64,000 nucleotides of DNA from contig JAFZUV010000007.1 in the NCBI GenBank assembly GCA_017618135.1, forward strand, positions 186,001-250,000. Reading direction: 5' to 3'. Below the pieces are notes generated by a model. It made no database searches. It saw only the letters and a program-made list of their open reading frames with translations, and was not told the DNA's origin. This stretch comes from Clostridia bacterium (GTDB lineage Bacteria; Bacillota; Clostridia; Oscillospirales; Acutalibacteraceae). This document shows, piece by piece, positions 47,117 through 55,241 of this stretch. Position numbers and translations under genes: made by a program. Every line of letters begins with the position of its first letter. The first letter of the stretch is position 1.

Positions 47117-48807
47117 ATAAGATCGTAGGAACGACCGCGCTCTACTGCCGTCTGTCGCGTGACGACGGAGCCGAAGTCGAGAGCAATTCGATCAATAATC
47201 AAAAGCGGTTGCTCGAAAAGAAGGCAAAGGAATACGGGCTGAAAAATACTCGCTGTTACGTTGACGACGGTTACACCGGTACGAACTTCGACCGCCCCGG
47301 CTTTCAGCAGATGCTTGACGACATTGAGGCGGGCTACGTCACGACCGTTATGGTGAAAGACCTCTCCCGTCTCGGAAGATACGCGCCGACCGTCGGAATG
47401 TATATGGACAACTACTTTCCCGAACACGACGTGCGCTTCATCGCCGTAAATGACCTCGTGGACAGCAACGACGGCGAGAACGAGATCGCGCCGTTCAAGA
47501 ACGTCATGAACGAAATGTACGCACGAGACATCAGCAAGAAGGTACGCTCCGCGCACCGCATACGCGGAAACTGCGGAGAGCCGCTCGGTCAGCCGCCTTA
47601 CGGGTATATCAAAGACCCGCTGAACAAGAAGAAGTGGATCATCGAACCCGGCGCGGCGGAGATCGTGCGCGAGATATTCAAGATGTGTATGGAAGGCAAA
47701 GGCAACGAAACCATCGCCCGTATCCTTTCGGAGCGTAAGATCCTGAACCCGACGGCTTACTGGCACGACAGAGGTATCAATCGCGGCGGAAAGAAAATGC
47801 TGAGCGATCCGTGCAAGTGGAAGTGTGTGACGATATGGTCGATTCTTCAGAATCAGGAGTATTGCGGCGACGTGATCAACTTCAAGACCTATTCCAAGAA
47901 CTTCCGCAACAAGAAACGCTTGCCGAACGATCCCGACAATTGGGTGATCTTCAAGGACGTTCACAAACCGATCATCGAACGGGCGGTATTTGAACGGGTA
48001 CAGGAGATCAAATCGCAGACAAAGCGGCGCGCTCCGAAGAACGACGACGAAAAACATCTGCTTTCGGATTATCTCTATTGCGGGGATTGCCACAAGAAGC
48101 TTTGGTATCACACGAACACGATCAACAAAGAAATACACTATTTTTCTTGTTCCAACTATACCAAAGACTATCGCGGCACTTGTCCCACAAGGCACTATAT
48201 CCGTGCGGACGCTATCGAGCAGGTCGTGATGCTGGAGCTTCGCCGCCTTGCCGAGTTTTTGCAGGACGACGAGGACGCTTTCATCGAGATCCTGACGGAC
48301 AAGACCAACGGTGATATTCTTGCACAGCAAAAGTATTTGCAGGAAGAAATCAACCGTGCGGTTGCACGAAACGACAAGGTCTCCGGCTTGTACGAAAAAC
48401 TCTATGAGGATCACGCCGAAAACAAGGTTTCGGAAGAATGGTTTATGCACATGTCGCAGAAATACGAAACAGAGCGTCTTGAACTGAAAAACAAGATCAG
48501 CCGTTTTCGCAAAGAACTTGCCGAAGCCGACGCGCTCAAGATTGGTCAACAGTCGTTCGTGAACGCGATCCGGAGGTTCCTGCAAGTGCAGACGCTCACA
48601 AGACCGTTATTGCAGGAACTGATCGACCACATCGACGTATTTGAGACGGAAGGTGTTGGCAAAAGCAGAGTGCAGCGCGTGGCGGTGTATTACCGCTTCG
48701 TCGGGTATATCGAGATACCTGAACTGCCTAAGCATCGTCACAACGTCAAAGCCGACACCCGTCAAGGCGTATCCGTCGAATACGTTCCGCAGATCGCCAC
48801 GGCATAA
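47095..48807 (+). CDS. large serine recombinase (TnpX/TndX type)
   Basis: The 570-residue recombinase has a resolvase domain with catalytic Ser21 (ALYCRLSRDD), a Recombinase domain (about 190-290, QPPYGYIKDP), a zinc ribbon (YCGDCHKKL...FSCSNY...CP) and a coiled-coil C-terminal part ending with a DUF4368-like region. It excises and integrates the element through a circular form. ATG 47095 follows AAAGGAGG; a more upstream ATG (47068) has no site. It is the last gene at the right end, as in Tn4451. Confidence 0.94.
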   Translation: MQSKTKLNKIVGTTALYCRLSRDDGAEVESNSINNQKRLLEKKAKEYGLKNTRCYVDDGYTGTNFDRPGFQQMLDDIEAGYVTTVMVKDLSRLGRYAPTVGMYMDNYFPEHDVRFIAVNDLVDSNDGENEIAPFKNVMNEMYARDISKKVRSAHRIRGNCGEPLGQPPYGYIKDPLNKKKWIIEPGAAEIVREIFKMCMEGKGNETIARILSERKILNPTAYWHDRGINRGGKKMLSDPCKWKCVTIWSILQNQEYCGDVINFKTYSKNFRNKKRLPNDPDNWVIFKDVHKPIIERAVFERVQEIKSQTKRRAPKNDDEKHLLSDYLYCGDCHKKLWYHTNTINKEIHYFSCSNYTKDYRGTCPTRHYIRADAIEQVVMLELRRLAEFLQDDEDAFIEILTDKTNGDILAQQKYLQEEINRAVARNDKVSGLYEKLYEDHAENKVSEEWFMHMSQKYETERLELKNKISRFRKELAEADALKIGQQSFVNAIRRFLQVQTLTRPLLQELIDHIDVFETEGVGKSRVQRVAVYYRFVGYIEIPELPKHRHNVKADTRQGVSVEYVPQIATA

Positions 48808-48827
48808 CAAACGGCACAGCAGAAAAC

Positions 48828-48863
48828 TGTACGGAGCAGGCTCATCCGAACCTGCTCCGTACA
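48828..48863 (+). terminator. terminator after the recombinase gene
   Basis: TGTACGGAGCAGG (48828-48840) pairs perfectly with 48851-48863 around a 10-base loop. The T-tract is short. Confidence 0.75.
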
Positions 48864-48890
48864 TAGAAAACCGCGTAAAAACAAAAGAAA

Positions 48891-48930
48891 ATCGAGTATC
48901 CATAACTCAAGTCCGTTATAGATACTCGAT
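48891..48930 (-). terminator. terminator of tRNA-Pro
   Basis: ATCGAGTATC (48891-48900) and its complement (48921-48930) form a 10-bp stem. An inner ATAAC/GTTAT pairing follows, and on the minus strand a T-rich run comes next. Its loop region holds the 13-base match to the left end of the element. Confidence 0.75.
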
Positions 48931-48939
48931 ATGGTCGAG
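48907..48939 (-). repeat. right imperfect inverted repeat of the element
   Basis: The minus strand reads CTCGAC, 14 bases, ATAACGGACTTGA, matching 30295-30327 at 25 of 33 positions. CTCGAC here is the 3' end of tRNA-Pro. Confidence 0.6.
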
Positions 48940-49007
48940 GTGACAGGACTCGAACCTGCGGCATCCAGTTCCCAAAACTGGCGCGCTACCAACTGCGCTA
49001 CACCTCG
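48932..49007 (-). tRNA. tRNA-Pro (anticodon UGG)
   Basis: A 73-base cloverleaf plus an encoded CCA. The acceptor CGAGGTG pairs with CACCTCG, the discriminator is A, the anticodon loop is TTTGGGA within CCAGT/ACTGG, and the T-arm is GCAGG-TTCGAGT-CCTGT. It marks the right border of the mobile element. Confidence 0.95.
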
Positions 49008-49173
49008 GAAAATATTAAATTGCAGAATAGATATACCATAATCGGTAAATAACTGTTTTGGCAACCCACCTTGCGGTGCCCAAACACGCACTCGCTTGGG
49101 GCGCGGCGCTAAGTTTGACCGCTACACTTCGGTCACTTCGCTTCATCGTCCGCCGGACACGCTTGTGACCTCA

Positions 49174-49206
49174 CCCAAAACTGGCAGCCAACTGCGCTAC
49201 ACCTCG
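49174..49206 (-). pseudogene. truncated copy of the tRNA-Pro 5' half
   Basis: The acceptor, D-arm start and anticodon-loop bases of the intact tRNA-Pro recur here (minus strand CGAGGTGTAGCGCAGTTGG then GCCAGTTTTGGG), with a few bases of the D-arm lost. The T-arm half is missing. It lies 170 bases from the intact gene and may be a scar of an earlier insertion. Other bases in 49008-49334 hold a palindromic TGTCTGATGTCAGACA stretch (49220-49235) and no gene. Confidence 0.75.
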
Positions 49207-49334
49207 ATTCAGATGACAGGTGTCTGATGTCAGACATCTGATATTATAACGAAATCGGGTTTTAATGTCAAGTCTAATTAAATAATGGTATAACCTTCTT
49301 TTTTTCGGCAAAAATAGGAAAAAGGAGTGTTAAT

Positions 49335-50657
49335 ATGAAAAGAAGAACTATTATAAGAGCAATATCGTTTTTGAGCGCCGCGGTGCTTGTCGCGATTGGG
49401 TTTTATGTAAAAGAAATGAATAGCACCAAACGATACAGACAAATCATTCAAAACAACTATGCCGGCGCCTTTGATGAACTGAGCACAAATCTTAACGATA
49501 TTTCCACAAATCTTACGAAGATTTCTTATGTTGCAACGCCAAAGCAAATGGCGACATATGCCAGTGAGATTTACAGTCAGTCACAACTTGCAAAAGGCGC
49601 GCTTTACAAACTGCCTACGGGCGATAATGACCTCTCTACAGTTTATAAATTTTTATCGCAAGTGGGCAATTATACGCTTTCGGTTTCAAAAGATGTTATA
49701 AGCGGAAAAGAAGTTACCGACAAACAAAGAGAGGAACTGCAAAGTCTGTCAAACGCTGCTAAAGCCATAACAGATGCCATTGAAGAAGCAGGCGTAAGCT
49801 ATAACAATGCCGAATACTGGACAAAAGAAATAGAAGGCAAATTAAAAAACACGATTGCAGATAATAATATAGGCTCTGCATTCGGCGAACTTGAAAGTAC
49901 GCTTTCCGATTATCCTACTTTAATATATGACGGGCCGTACTCTGACCATATTTTGGAAAAAAAGCCGTTGATGATAGCAAATGCAAAGGAGTTTTCAAAG
50001 GAACAGGCGCGGAGTGTTGCCAAAAAAGCGACGGGGGACAAAAAAATATCTTATCAGGATAGGCAAAACGGTAAAATTGACTGTTATCGTTTTCAGAGTA
50101 AAAATGCGACCGCAACGGTAAGTAAAAACGGTGGATATATCGTTTATATGAGAAAATCTCGCGCGGTGGGAGACCATAATCTCTCGTATGAAAAAATGCT
50201 TCAAAAGGCGCAGGAATATTTGGAAAATATGGGATTTACCGATATGATAGATACCTATTATTTCACGGATTCCGGAATTTGCGTTATCAATTTTGCTTTT
50301 CTTGACGGCGAGACTATCTGCTATACCGATCTCATAAAAGTCGGCGTTGCCGTGGACAACGGTGAAATAATGCTGATTGAAACCGCGGGATACCTCACAA
50401 ATCATACCTCGCGTACCTTTGAGGATTTCGGCACCTCGCCCGAGCAGGCAGGGGATATAATAAGCAACCTGTTAACCGTTGAGAAAACCTCGATTGCCCT
50501 TATTCCCACAAACGGCGGCGGGGAAGTGAGGTGTTATGAGTTTTCCTGTAAGAATGAGGAAGGCTCCGACATCATCGTTTATATAAACACTAAGAATCTC
50601 GATGTTGAACAGGTGTATATACTTCTTAAAACCGACGGGGGAACGCTTGTAAAATAG
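49335..50657 (+). CDS. ypeB: germination protein YpeB
   Basis: The 440-residue protein has an N-terminal membrane helix (about 7-25) with the YpeB-type KEMNSTKRYRQIIQNNYAGAFDELSTNLNDISTNLTKISY segment. PepSY-like repeats follow in the C-terminal half (SYQDRQNGKIDCYRFQSKN, YEKMLQKAQEYLENMGF). In Bacillus YpeB stabilises and localises the spore cortex-lytic enzyme SleB. No sleB lies beside it here. The gene is direct evidence of spore formation. AAAGGAG precedes ATG. Confidence 0.92.
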   Translation: MKRRTIIRAISFLSAAVLVAIGFYVKEMNSTKRYRQIIQNNYAGAFDELSTNLNDISTNLTKISYVATPKQMATYASEIYSQSQLAKGALYKLPTGDNDLSTVYKFLSQVGNYTLSVSKDVISGKEVTDKQREELQSLSNAAKAITDAIEEAGVSYNNAEYWTKEIEGKLKNTIADNNIGSAFGELESTLSDYPTLIYDGPYSDHILEKKPLMIANAKEFSKEQARSVAKKATGDKKISYQDRQNGKIDCYRFQSKNATATVSKNGGYIVYMRKSRAVGDHNLSYEKMLQKAQEYLENMGFTDMIDTYYFTDSGICVINFAFLDGETICYTDLIKVGVAVDNGEIMLIETAGYLTNHTSRTFEDFGTSPEQAGDIISNLLTVEKTSIALIPTNGGGEVRCYEFSCKNEEGSDIIVYINTKNLDVEQVYILLKTDGGTLVK

Positions 50658-50658
50658 G

Positions 50659-50686
50659 TTGACTGTGATAAAAAATGTGTTAAAAT
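50659..50686 (+). promoter_or_regulatory. promoter giving a predicted leaderless mRNA
   Basis: TTGACT (50659-50664), a 16-base spacer and TAAAAT (50681-50686) end 6 bases before ATG 50693. No ribosome site is present. The start point would fall at or next to the A of ATG. Confidence 0.7.
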
Positions 50687-50692
50687 ATTACT

Positions 50693-51061
50693 ATGAAAGA
50701 AATAAAACACATTTCCGAACCAAATCCGCTTGCCTGCGGTCAGGCTGTAATAGCTATGCTCACCGGCGCTGATGTAAATAAAATAATACGGCTTGCCGGT
50801 ACCGATAGGGAAACCACACTAAAAGATATGAAATCCCTGCTTTCGCATTTTGGATATAATTGTGCTTCCGGCAGAAAAGAAGCAAAAAAAATATCCGATT
50901 TACCGGAGATTGCCCTTTTAAGCCTTGAAACGCCTAAATGCTGGCACTGGTCGCTTTTTGCGTACGGTAGGGTGTATGACCCTGAATATGGGGTTTTGGA
51001 TGATTTTCCCGAGTCATACAGAAAATATTTTTGGGATATAAAAAAATCCGACACAAAGTAG
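50693..51061 (+). CDS. small C39/papain-like cysteine peptidase-like protein
   Basis: The 122-residue protein has PNPLACGQAVIAMLTG near the N-terminus and CWHWSLFAYGRVYDPEYG late. That is the Gln/Cys-His-Asp order of C39-type cysteine peptidases. The Cys aligned with the nucleophile is at residue 15 and the His-Trp follows near 83. There is no signal peptide or transporter domain, so it is probably a stand-alone cytoplasmic peptidase-like protein. The substrate is unknown. It lacks a Shine-Dalgarno sequence; its promoter ends 6 bases from the ATG. Confidence 0.68.
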   Translation: MKEIKHISEPNPLACGQAVIAMLTGADVNKIIRLAGTDRETTLKDMKSLLSHFGYNCASGRKEAKKISDLPEIALLSLETPKCWHWSLFAYGRVYDPEYGVLDDFPESYRKYFWDIKKSDTK

Positions 51062-51073
51062 TGTCGGATTTTT
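51042..51073. terminator. bidirectional terminator
   Basis: AAAAATCCGACAC (51042-51054) pairs with GTGTCGGATTTTT (51061-51073) around AAAGTA. It lies between the peptidase-like gene and the convergent GGDEF gene and contains the former's stop codon. Confidence 0.92.
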
Positions 51074-51080
51074 CTCATAA

Positions 51081-52460
51081 TTATCCTTGGTAGAATTCTA
51101 TGCCGTTTTTGGTTGATGATTTAATCTTATATAGTGCTTCGTCAGCGCACTTGTAAAGTGTTTTGAATGTAGACTTGCTGTTGCCGAAGGCCACGCCGAT
51201 ACTAAGTGTAAATGCCGGCAGACTATCATTCGGTTCGCTGATTTTTCTCATAATGAATGCAAGTTTATTCTCAAGCTGTTCCTTGCAGTTGGGGTTTATG
51301 CCTCGCAGTATAACCGTAAACTCATCTCCTCCGATACGGCAAATCGTATCGTCGGATCTGAAAGATGTATATAACAGCTTTGCAACCTTTTTAAGAACAT
51401 TGTCTCCTGTTTCATGACCGTAAGTATCGTTAATTTCCTTAAAGAAATCAATATCAACAATTAAAAGCGCAATATTGGTAGTTGAATGCATTTTATGGTA
51501 CAACTCATCAAATGCGCTGCGATTATGTATTCCGGTAAGCGAATCGTGAGAAGCCTCATAGGAGAGCGCCGCCTGATGAATTTTTGTTTTTTCAAGCACC
51601 CGGTTATAAAGCTTGGCAAAAGTGCGCATTTCGGTAGCTCCCTTTTCGGGCAGGGACATTTGATCCATGATAAGCTTTGAGCTCTTTCTGAGCGGTCTTA
51701 TCATAAATATTGAAGTAAATGAAACATTAAGCGTCAATATACCTAAAAGCAGAATAACAAGAACTATCTGGGCGTTTTGATAGTGTGTAAACTTTATGGA
51801 GTTTACTCGCTCGCGCTCACGCGTGCCCGATAATATGTCCTCGGTATATGAAGTAACATTCCCGTAGATTTCCTCTTTATAAAGAGCATATTCGTTATTA
51901 TAAAGCAAATCCTTTGCTTTAGCCCTCTTTTCGGGATTTGTAAGCGCAGCATCCTCGGCTGATAAATCGGTATGCTTTATAATATCGGGATATTTGGATT
52001 CCGGCACCCCGTCAGCCTCTAAAACCAAGCGCATGGAATAATACTCAATATTCATCAACTCTTGTGAAAACTCTACCGCGCTTTCAAGATGAGTGTTTTT
52101 TGTGTTGCTGTTATCATATTTTTTTATCTTGTTGATGGAGCTTTCGCGCCGTTTCGTAATGTTGGCTTCATTAAAATAGTTTTTTATATGCGAAAGGTCG
52201 CCTGTGTTTGCAAATTCACGAACTTCATCCGTCAGGTAGTCCGAAGCGTCATGCACCTCTTCGGCGGACTGGCGGCAAACTATGTATTGCTCGGTAGCGT
52301 CATAAAACGCTTCATATGTTTCATGGGCTTTGAATATAATGACAGAGAGGGATAATACGACTATAACAGTTAAAACGATTATTAAAAAATTAAATATTTC
52401 CAGGCGGAACCCCGAGGGAACTCTTTCTTCTGAAACGATTATATTTTCATTTTCCTGCAT
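51081..52460 (-). CDS. membrane diguanylate cyclase (GGDEF)
   Basis: The 459-residue protein has an N-terminal membrane helix (about 20-45), an extracellular helical sensor (about 46-210), a second helix (about 215-240) and a GGDEF domain. GGDEF is intact at about 377-381 in RIGGDEFTVIL, with metal-site DIDFFKEINDTYGH. It should make c-di-GMP. It is divergent from a c-di-GMP riboswitch 130 bases away, so synthase and sensor are paired. ATG 52460 follows GGAGG by 5 bases; an upstream ATG (52472) overlaps that site. Confidence 0.94.
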   Translation of the reverse strand: MQENENIIVSEERVPSGFRLEIFNFLIIVLTVIVVLSLSVIIFKAHETYEAFYDATEQYIVCRQSAEEVHDASDYLTDEVREFANTGDLSHIKNYFNEANITKRRESSINKIKKYDNSNTKNTHLESAVEFSQELMNIEYYSMRLVLEADGVPESKYPDIIKHTDLSAEDAALTNPEKRAKAKDLLYNNEYALYKEEIYGNVTSYTEDILSGTRERERVNSIKFTHYQNAQIVLVILLLGILTLNVSFTSIFMIRPLRKSSKLIMDQMSLPEKGATEMRTFAKLYNRVLEKTKIHQAALSYEASHDSLTGIHNRSAFDELYHKMHSTTNIALLIVDIDFFKEINDTYGHETGDNVLKKVAKLLYTSFRSDDTICRIGGDEFTVILRGINPNCKEQLENKLAFIMRKISEPNDSLPAFTLSIGVAFGNSKSTFKTLYKCADEALYKIKSSTKNGIEFYQG

Positions 52461-52489
52461 ACTGACCTCCATAATTAAGAACTAACACT

Positions 52490-52518
52490 ATCATAATAGA
52501 TTTATTCATGACATGCAA
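52490..52518 (-). promoter_or_regulatory. promoter for the diguanylate cyclase gene
   Basis: On the minus strand TTGCAT (52513-52518), a 17-base spacer and TATGAT (52490-52495). Confidence 0.7.
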
Positions 52519-52582
52519 GTACAAAAGTAAAAGTTGGGCGGAAAAGGTGAAAATTAGAAAAATAAAAAAAATTAAAAAAAGC

Positions 52583-52611
52583 TTGACAAATGATTTTGCC
52601 TGTGGTATATT
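52583..52611 (+). promoter_or_regulatory. promoter of the riboswitch-controlled locus
   Basis: TTGACA (52583-52588), a 17-base spacer and TATATT (52606-52611). The start point would be near 52618, just before the riboswitch. Confidence 0.9.
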
Positions 52612-52627
52612 TGCTTTGGAAAATTTT

Positions 52628-52694
52628 GATATGTTTGGCAAACCCGTTGAAAGACGGCGGCGCAAAACTATAGGGCCCGTGTGGGTAGCCAGTT
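52628..52694 (+). ncRNA. c-di-GMP-I (GEMM) riboswitch
   Basis: The core fits GEMM-I: GGCAAACC (52637-52644), a hairpin with a GAAA tetraloop (CCGTT-GAAA-GACGG), then CGGCGCAAAACTATAGGGCCC and GGGTAGCC. The second helix with its tetraloop receptor is recognisable. The aptamer is in a leader behind a consensus promoter, and a terminator follows directly. The downstream genes encode c-di-GMP turnover domains and matrix-type proteins, which agrees with this ligand. Confidence 0.9.
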
Positions 52695-52727
52695 GCAACG
52701 AAATCTCAGATTGCGTTGCTTTTTTTA
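52695..52727 (+). terminator. riboswitch expression-platform terminator
   Basis: GCAACG pairs with CGTTGC (52695-52700 with 52714-52719), with inner AATCT/AGATT pairing, followed by a run of T. It overlaps the end of the aptamer, so ligand binding should decide whether it forms. Confidence 0.85.
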
Positions 52728-52749
52728 TTTTCTGAAAGGGGGCGGCACG

Positions 52750-53619
52750 ATGGAAGAGCTTGAAAAGAATCCCGATTCCAAAGTTGAGCAAGAAGCTGAG
52801 TCAACTAACGATGCCGCACAGGAAAATAAAGCGAGATTTATTAAAATGACGCTTGATTCGGGAGTAGCTCCCATTGAGATACGCTTTTCCCAGATAAACT
52901 CCTGTTATCGCAAGCTCCCCGTAGCTTATCGCTCTTATACATATATTAACAGCGTTGTTGAGGGTATCATCTCTCCCGAGAAGTATTCCTATGCCGCTGA
53001 TGAAACCGAAACCGGTATAAGATTGGCGCGATATAATATCAGGGAAGCGATGAAAGCGATTGAAAAGTTTATCATAGCCGGCAGGAAAATTGAGTTTGTA
53101 TCCGTAAGGGTTCCGGCTAAATGGGTTCTTGAAACTGATTTTTACAGCGTGATAAAAGAAATAATTAATGATTACGGCTTTAATTTTCCCGATAAGCTTT
53201 GTCTTGAATTCCCGCGTACCGTTCTTTTTGAAGATAAAGAAAAGGCTCGTATGGCGATTCTCAGTATGAAGCTTTTAAAGGTCAAAACCATGATGACCGG
53301 TTGCGGCGCTGAAGATTGTCCGATTACTCCGCTTATAAATCTTCCGTTTGATTATCTTTGCCTTGATTCCTTTGTTACAACTCTTTCGGATAGTCGGGAT
53401 AAGGGAACAACAATAGCGGCTTTGCTTGCTTTCCTTCGCGGACTGCCCGCGGATATTATCGCCGACGGTGTTTATAACGATGATCAGATAACCGCGTTAT
53501 CGAGAACGGATTGCTTTGGTTACATACCTTCTTCGGGTTATAAAGGCGATGTAACGCATGGGAGACTCCGTATGCCGCTTGATGAAGCCATAGCTCAGCG
53601 CGAAGAGGAGGAATACTGA
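52750..53619 (+). CDS. degenerate EAL-domain protein
   Basis: The 289-residue protein has an EAL fold pattern without the catalytic residues. The region of the active EAL motif reads EIRFSQINSCYRKLP, the LTIE strand reads LCLEFPRTV, the DDFG loop is TGCGAEDCP, and only IADGVYNDDQIT resembles the late EGVE motif. It can hardly hydrolyse c-di-GMP and may bind it as an effector. It is the first gene after the riboswitch. GGGGGCGG precedes ATG. The next gene overlaps its stop by one base. Confidence 0.78.
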   Translation: MEELEKNPDSKVEQEAESTNDAAQENKARFIKMTLDSGVAPIEIRFSQINSCYRKLPVAYRSYTYINSVVEGIISPEKYSYAADETETGIRLARYNIREAMKAIEKFIIAGRKIEFVSVRVPAKWVLETDFYSVIKEIINDYGFNFPDKLCLEFPRTVLFEDKEKARMAILSMKLLKVKTMMTGCGAEDCPITPLINLPFDYLCLDSFVTTLSDSRDKGTTIAALLAFLRGLPADIIADGVYNDDQITALSRTDCFGYIPSSGYKGDVTHGRLRMPLDEAIAQREEEEY

Positions 53620-54344
53620 TGGCGAAGGAAAACAGAGTAGGCGTCAGTGTTCGCAGAACGGCAAACGAAATCAAAAACTATCGTCGCTGGATGAGGCTTA
53701 TCCCTATCGCTATAGCGATTGCGATACTTTTGCTTATTACCGCGTATGTTATATCGGTGCTTTATATGAAGTTCGGCGCTTTTACGGTTAAGGTTAACAA
53801 GTTTGACCATAACGAATACGCTTTGACGCTTTCGGAAAGTCCGAAATTCAAATCTCACACTTCAAGGCTTAACGCCGAGATTTCAGAAACGGTTACTAAT
53901 ATTGACGGTAAGACAATCCCCGATTGGGTCGATAATGTTGACGGTGAGCACAACGGCGAAAACTATGTTGCGTATACCTTTTATTGCTCTAACGCAGGTT
54001 CAAAAACCGTAACTTACGCATACGATATGTATATAGCCAATATGACCTATGAAATCGAAAAAGCGGTTCGCGTAAGGTTTTATGTTGACGGTAAGTATAC
54101 CGATTACGCCTATGCGAGGACTGACGGTGTTGAAGGTCCCGAGCCCGGTACTACGGCGTTTCAGAGCGGTAAAACCATTACAAAGAAAAATGTAAAGCAC
54201 TTTAAACCGGGTGATAAAACAAAGTTTACCGTGGTAATATGGCTTGAGGGTAACGACCCGGATTGCGTTGATAAAATTATCGGCGGCGAATTCAAAATCG
54301 ATATGGCTATAAGCGTTCTCGCCGCGGAAGACAAAAAGAAATAA
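53619..54344 (+). CDS. single-pass membrane protein of the matrix locus, unknown
   Basis: The 241-residue protein has a basic cytoplasmic head (1-27), a membrane helix (about 28-50) and a 190-residue outside domain with beta-rich segments (AFTVKVNKFDHNEYALTLSES, YVAYTFYCSNAGSKTVTYAYDMYIANM). The style resembles TasA/CalY-type outside domains, but I cannot name a family. Start and stop overlap with the degenerate EAL gene. It may be a membrane-bound partner of the TasA-like protein that follows. Confidence 0.75.
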   Translation: MAKENRVGVSVRRTANEIKNYRRWMRLIPIAIAIAILLLITAYVISVLYMKFGAFTVKVNKFDHNEYALTLSESPKFKSHTSRLNAEISETVTNIDGKTIPDWVDNVDGEHNGENYVAYTFYCSNAGSKTVTYAYDMYIANMTYEIEKAVRVRFYVDGKYTDYAYARTDGVEGPEPGTTAFQSGKTITKKNVKHFKPGDKTKFTVVIWLEGNDPDCVDKIIGGEFKIDMAISVLAAEDKKK

Positions 54345-54500
54345 ATTTCCTATTAGGCTCCGGCGGATTAAATCCGCCCCAAAAAACGTCAGTACCGTTG
54401 AGGTTTAATATCTGACATCTGACATCTGTATTGTACCTGCCGGAGGCGTCCGGCAAGTTCAAGATATAAACAATTTTTTCTGAAAAGGAGAAAAACGAAA

Positions 54501-55226
54501 ATGAAAATGAAGAAACTTATTCCTGCTCTTGCTATGCTTTTGGTTTCTGCCATTTTACTTGGCACATCGACCTATGCATGGTTCTCAATGAACACAACGG
54601 TTACCGCGAACAGTATTCAAATTACCGCAAAATCAAACGCAAGATACTTGTTGATTAACAATACTGGTACAGCTGCTTCCGGCGCTGATTCATTGACACT
54701 TACTACTGATGCTACGGTTTATCCTGCGAGTTATGAGCATGCCGGTCTTACACTTCACGAAGGCGAGACAAATGAACTTGTAGTGCCTGCAAATGGTTGG
54801 TATACGGCAAATAACCGTAACAGCAACAATGCTACAAACTCTGTATTTAATGAGAGTTCAGTTGTTGAAGGCGATGCTAATTACATGGCTACTGATACTA
54901 TGTATCTTACTCTTTCTGCCGATTCTGAAGCATGGGCTAACTATGTACAGGTTGTTGTTGCTAAATCTTCCGGCGATGCTGCTGCAAAAACGGTACTTAA
55001 GGTAACAAACAATGGTACCACATCTTATATTGATGCCGGCGTTGGCGGAACATTCTATATTGATTGCACCACCGACAATCTTACCAGCGCGCGTTGCATT
55101 ACGGTTGTTGCTTATACTTATATTGACGGTGACTCCACCAATGTATACAGCGATTTTACAGGTGCTCCCGGTTCTTTGACCGGTGTGTTTGGTTACACAT
55201 TTAACCTTACCGAAACCAACTCTTAA
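54501..55226 (+). CDS. TasA-like secreted protein with SipW-type signal
   Basis: The 241-residue protein begins MKMKKLIPALAMLLVSAILLGTSTYAWFSMN, with the STYAWFS motif typical of proteins cleaved by SipW-type signal peptidases (TasA, CalY). The mature part is rich in Thr, Asn, Ser and Val, like fibre-forming matrix proteins. It is probably secreted and could form biofilm fibres; that is inference. Two inverted repeats (54362-54378, 54438-54455) and a TCTGACATCTGACATCTG stretch lie in the 156 bases before it. AAAAGGAG precedes ATG. Confidence 0.85.
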   Translation: MKMKKLIPALAMLLVSAILLGTSTYAWFSMNTTVTANSIQITAKSNARYLLINNTGTAASGADSLTLTTDATVYPASYEHAGLTLHEGETNELVVPANGWYTANNRNSNNATNSVFNESSVVEGDANYMATDTMYLTLSADSEAWANYVQVVVAKSSGDAAAKTVLKVTNNGTTSYIDAGVGGTFYIDCTTDNLTSARCITVVAYTYIDGDSTNVYSDFTGAPGSLTGVFGYTFNLTETNS

Positions 55227-55241
55227 TTATTTAAGATTTAA

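Larger units (their letters stand above)
30295..48939. mobile_element. Tn4451-like integrative mobilizable element carrying a defence island
   Basis: Hallmark genes of Tn4451-type elements occur in order: TnpV, sigma-like protein, DUF3847 protein, MobA/MobL relaxase, ParB-like protein, a small conserved protein and a TnpX/TndX-type large serine recombinase at the right end. The right boundary touches tRNA-Pro. A 33-base imperfect inverted repeat brackets it (30295-30327 and 48907-48939). Mobility genes have GC-rich third positions while cargo genes (31.2-38.1 kb) are AT-rich, a sign of separate origins. The boundaries are inferred; no target duplication was seen. Confidence 0.82.

Noticed and set aside
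46795..48585. 596-residue open frame on the minus strand
   Set aside because: It is fully antisense to the ParB-like and recombinase genes, whose GC-rich third positions keep the opposite frame open; it has no recognisable domain and no ribosome site.
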